Shown in pieces: positions 5,538 through 7,265 of a DNA stretch of 7,265 bases; within the stretch, counting starts at the first letter, position 1; each line of letters starts with the position of its first letter. The position numbers and the translations under genes are program-made. Source of the stretch: Anaerolineae bacterium (GTDB lineage Bacteria > Chloroflexota > Anaerolineae > B4-G1 > DUEL01); assembly GCA_016926575.1 (NCBI GenBank), contig JAFGOJ010000049.1, forward strand, positions 1 to 7,265, read 5' to 3'. The notes beneath the pieces were generated by a model. That model did not search any database and was not told where the DNA came from. It worked only from the letters and a program-made list of their open reading frames with translations.

Positions 5538-7052
5538 ATGTACATTCGTCCTCAAAAAAAGAGAAAAACGAACCTTTGGCTGGTCGTCTTTCTGATCGCC
5601 GCGATTGGGCTCTCGCTCTACGTCTATACGCTGGTCGAGGAAGAAGAGATCGTCACCACGGTGGTGCCGACCCCCACGCCTACCCGTTCCGCCTTCTCCT
5701 ACGTCACCGAGGCGAACGGGCTGTACATGCAGGGGGAGATGGATCGTGCTATCGATACCTACGCGCGCGCGTTGGAACTGACGCCCGAGGACGTCTCTAT
5801 TATGGTGCCGCTGGCGCGTCTGTTGATTTTGGAGGAGCGCTCCGTAGATGCCATCGAACTCGCCGAGCGGGCGGTGGAACTGGCTCCCGAATCTGCCCCG
5901 GCCCACGCCGTGTTGTGTATGGCCTACGACTGGGCCGGATATGTCACCGACGCCATCGAGATGGGCGAGCGGGCCGTGGCTCTCGACCCGGCCTATCCCG
6001 AAGCGCACGCCTACCTGGCCGAGGCGTACATCGACGCGAATTTGTGGAGCGAAGCTCTGGAATCGGCCCGCCGGGGCGTCGAGCTGGGCCCCAACAACGT
6101 GGACGCCCGCCGCGACTACGGCTACGTGCTGGAGATGGTCGGCGACTACTGGGGCGCGCTGAGCGAGTACGAGCGCGCGGTCGAAATCAACCCTAACCTG
6201 GCCCACATCTACATCGATATGGGCCGTACCTACCTCTACCTGGTGGACACGCCCTCGGCCATTCGCTCCTTCGAGCGGGCGGTCGAGCTTGCCCCCAACC
6301 GGGCGCAGGCGCTGGACTGGTTGGGGTGGACCTATCGCGCCATCGAAGAGTACGGCGAGGCGCAGCGTTACCTGGAGCGCGCCGTCGCGGCCGATCCCGA
6401 ATATGCCACCGCGTTCGGACATCTGGGTCACCTTTTCTGGGAACGCCGCAACTACGAGTCGGCGATTCCCAACCTGGAGCAGGCCATCGATCTGGCGTAT
6501 CGAGAGTCTCGCAGCGAGACGGAATCCTTTTACGTCACGGTGGAGTGGACAGAGGACGTGGGGGCGTACCCTTCGCTCGATGTGGTGATGCGCGGCAGTT
6601 TCGATTGGGCCGACGCAGAACGCACCCGCCGGGTGGCGACCCTGGCCCCTCAATCGGCTGTGGGCCGGTGGGCCACGGCCAGCGGCGAGGTGGTGCTGAA
6701 CGTCACCGACGGCGCGACCACGGTCAGGCTGGAGGGAATGCCGGCTCTGGCACCCGAGCAAGTCTACGTTGGCTGGTTGGAGGGGCTGCGTACATTGGAC
6801 GATCTGCCCTTCAATACGGGCGTTCTGCCCGTGACAGGCAGCGGCAGCCTGGACGTCGAACTGCTGGCCGAACCGGTGAGAGGGCCGCGGGTGGAGCATT
6901 TCTACACTCTGGGCCTGTGCTACTATTTCATGGCCCGCTGCGAGTTGGCGTATCCTTTGTTTGACGCCGCGCTTCTGATCTACCCGGAGAACGAGCTGGC
7001 ACTGGAAGGCATCCGCCTGTGTGAGGAATCGGAGAACGCGACGGCGCCTTAG
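5538..7052 (+). CDS. Membrane-anchored TPR repeat protein with a C-terminal beta-type domain
   Basis: 504 residues from ATG 5538, chosen because GAGGT sits 7 nt upstream and the promoter excludes the in-frame TTG at 5511. A basic N-terminus (KKRK, 7-10) precedes one membrane helix (about 13-32), an acidic patch (EEEE) and a Thr/Pro linker (VPTPTPTR), so the rest is predicted to be outside the cytoplasm. About eight consecutive 34-residue TPR units follow (52-321), with the usual A-x-x-x-Y/F-x-x-A-L/V-x-L-x-P pattern (for example AIDTYARALELTPE and AIRSFERAVELAPN). Residues about 330-442 break the pattern and look like beta strands: GEVVLNVTDGATTVRLEGMP, then VYVGWLEG and NTGVLPVTGSG. One more TPR-like hairpin closes the protein (453-495). 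TPR arrays are known protein-docking scaffolds, and no catalytic motif is seen. Its divergent neighbour has the same TM/linker/TPR plan, so a joint envelope role is inferred. The specific function is unknown. Confidence 0.92.
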   Translation: MYIRPQKKRKTNLWLVVFLIAAIGLSLYVYTLVEEEEIVTTVVPTPTPTRSAFSYVTEANGLYMQGEMDRAIDTYARALELTPEDVSIMVPLARLLILEERSVDAIELAERAVELAPESAPAHAVLCMAYDWAGYVTDAIEMGERAVALDPAYPEAHAYLAEAYIDANLWSEALESARRGVELGPNNVDARRDYGYVLEMVGDYWGALSEYERAVEINPNLAHIYIDMGRTYLYLVDTPSAIRSFERAVELAPNRAQALDWLGWTYRAIEEYGEAQRYLERAVAADPEYATAFGHLGHLFWERRNYESAIPNLEQAIDLAYRESRSETESFYVTVEWTEDVGAYPSLDVVMRGSFDWADAERTRRVATLAPQSAVGRWATASGEVVLNVTDGATTVRLEGMPALAPEQVYVGWLEGLRTLDDLPFNTGVLPVTGSGSLDVELLAEPVRGPRVEHFYTLGLCYYFMARCELAYPLFDAALLIYPENELALEGIRLCEESENATAP

Positions 7053-7087
7053 GGCGTGGAAAATGTAGGCTGCCACGACCGGCGCCA

Positions 7088-7110
7088 CCGCCGGGCCATG
7101 GACCCGGCGG
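7088..7110. terminator. GC-rich hairpin after the TPR gene (possible terminator)
   Basis: Perfect 8-bp stem CCGCCGGG/CCCGGCGG (7088-7095 and 7103-7110) with a 7-nt loop, 35 nt after the TPR stop codon. No T-tract follows (gagcacattg), so termination is likely weak or Rho-dependent. It is the only hairpin between the gene and the repeat-like palindromes. Confidence 0.4.
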
Positions 7111-7126
7111 GAGCACATTGTCTGGT

Positions 7127-7163
7127 GGTGGTAGGCGCGCGATTCAATCGCGCGCCTACCACC
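7127..7163. repeat. Long perfect palindrome of the GTAGG-GCGCG type
   Basis: Arms 7127-7144 and 7146-7163 are exactly complementary over 18 bp around a single C. The core is gtaggcgcgcgatt and its complement. It looks like a dispersed intergenic palindromic repeat rather than a terminator, as there is no T-tract. It shares the GTAGG-then-GCG start with the palindrome at 7237-7258. Confidence 0.75.
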
Positions 7164-7233
7164 GCAGGAACAGCTTTGTTTTCGAAGTAGAGGCCATGAT
7201 CTGGCGCTCGCCGCCGATGAACGAAAATCGCCT

Positions 7234-7258
7234 GTAGGGGCGACGCATGCGTCGCCCC
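7234..7258. repeat. Perfect 22-bp palindrome ggggcgacgca/tgcgtcgcccc
   Basis: Bases 7237-7258 form an unbroken self-complementary sequence with GTA in front (7234-7236). The form GTAGGGGCGAC..GTCGCCCC resembles palindromes I recall scattered through intergenic DNA of Chloroflexota and other environmental bacteria (recollection, not checked). The window ends 7 bp later, so a larger element could continue to the right. Confidence 0.65.
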
Positions 7259-7265
7259 GTTGACC

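Noticed and set aside
5505..7118. 537-codon open frame on the minus strand over the whole TPR gene
   Set aside because: It mirrors a high-GC gene with clear TPR repeats, a promoter and a ribosome site. The antisense product is rich in His, Arg, Gln and Gly with no recognisable domain.
7196..7237. Tiny open frame of 13 codons between the last two palindromes
   Set aside because: Too short, with no ribosome site, and it runs into a repeat.

Overview
This GC-rich bacterial window most likely comes from the phylum Chloroflexota (Anaerolineae-like). That assignment is inference. It rests on Thr/Pro linkers (TPTP, PTPTPT) joining extracytoplasmic domains, a Ser/Thr kinase carrying LamG-like sensor domains, membrane-anchored TPR proteins, a beta clamp starting MKVSCLQENLNKGLSIVGRA, tRNA genes without encoded CCA, and intergenic palindromes of the GTAGG..GCG type. 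No rRNA or phylogenetic marker beyond DnaN is present to confirm it.

Layout, left to right. (1) Positions 3-1763 (+) hold the 3' part of a transmembrane Ser/Thr protein kinase gene: the end of the kinase domain, one membrane helix, a Thr/Pro linker and two tandem copies of a concanavalin/LamG-like domain. (2) Positions 1764-1971 are a non-coding gap holding a near-continuous run of four hairpins, one with a perfect 18-bp stem. (3) Positions 1972-3105 (+) encode dnaN, the DNA polymerase III beta clamp, with a strong Shine-Dalgarno. (4) Positions 3173-3421 (-) hold three tRNA genes transcribed in the order Pro(UGG), Gly(UCC), CAU (Ile2 or Met). They have a near-consensus sigma-70-type promoter at 3433-3461 and an intrinsic terminator at 3132-3168. 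(5) Positions 3464-5407 (-) encode a zinc-ribbon/TM/TPR/beta-propeller protein. (6) Positions 5408-5537 are a divergent control region with two back-to-back, near-consensus promoters. (7) Positions 5538-7052 (+) encode a membrane-anchored TPR protein with a non-TPR beta-type domain near its end. (8) Positions 7053-7265 are non-coding and carry three more palindromes, two of which look like members of a dispersed repeat family.

How the parts relate. The kinase, the zinc-ribbon/TPR/propeller protein and the TPR protein share an architecture: cytoplasmic N-terminus, one membrane helix, Thr/Pro linker and an extracytoplasmic binding or scaffold region. The last two are divergently transcribed from adjacent promoters and are plausibly co-regulated. 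dnaN and the tRNAs are housekeeping genes between these envelope genes, and dnaN is not next to dnaA within this window. The strongest candidates for new biology are the divergent TPR pair with its shared promoter region, the hairpin array before dnaN and the dispersed palindromes. No defence system, CRISPR array, transposase or phage gene is visible.
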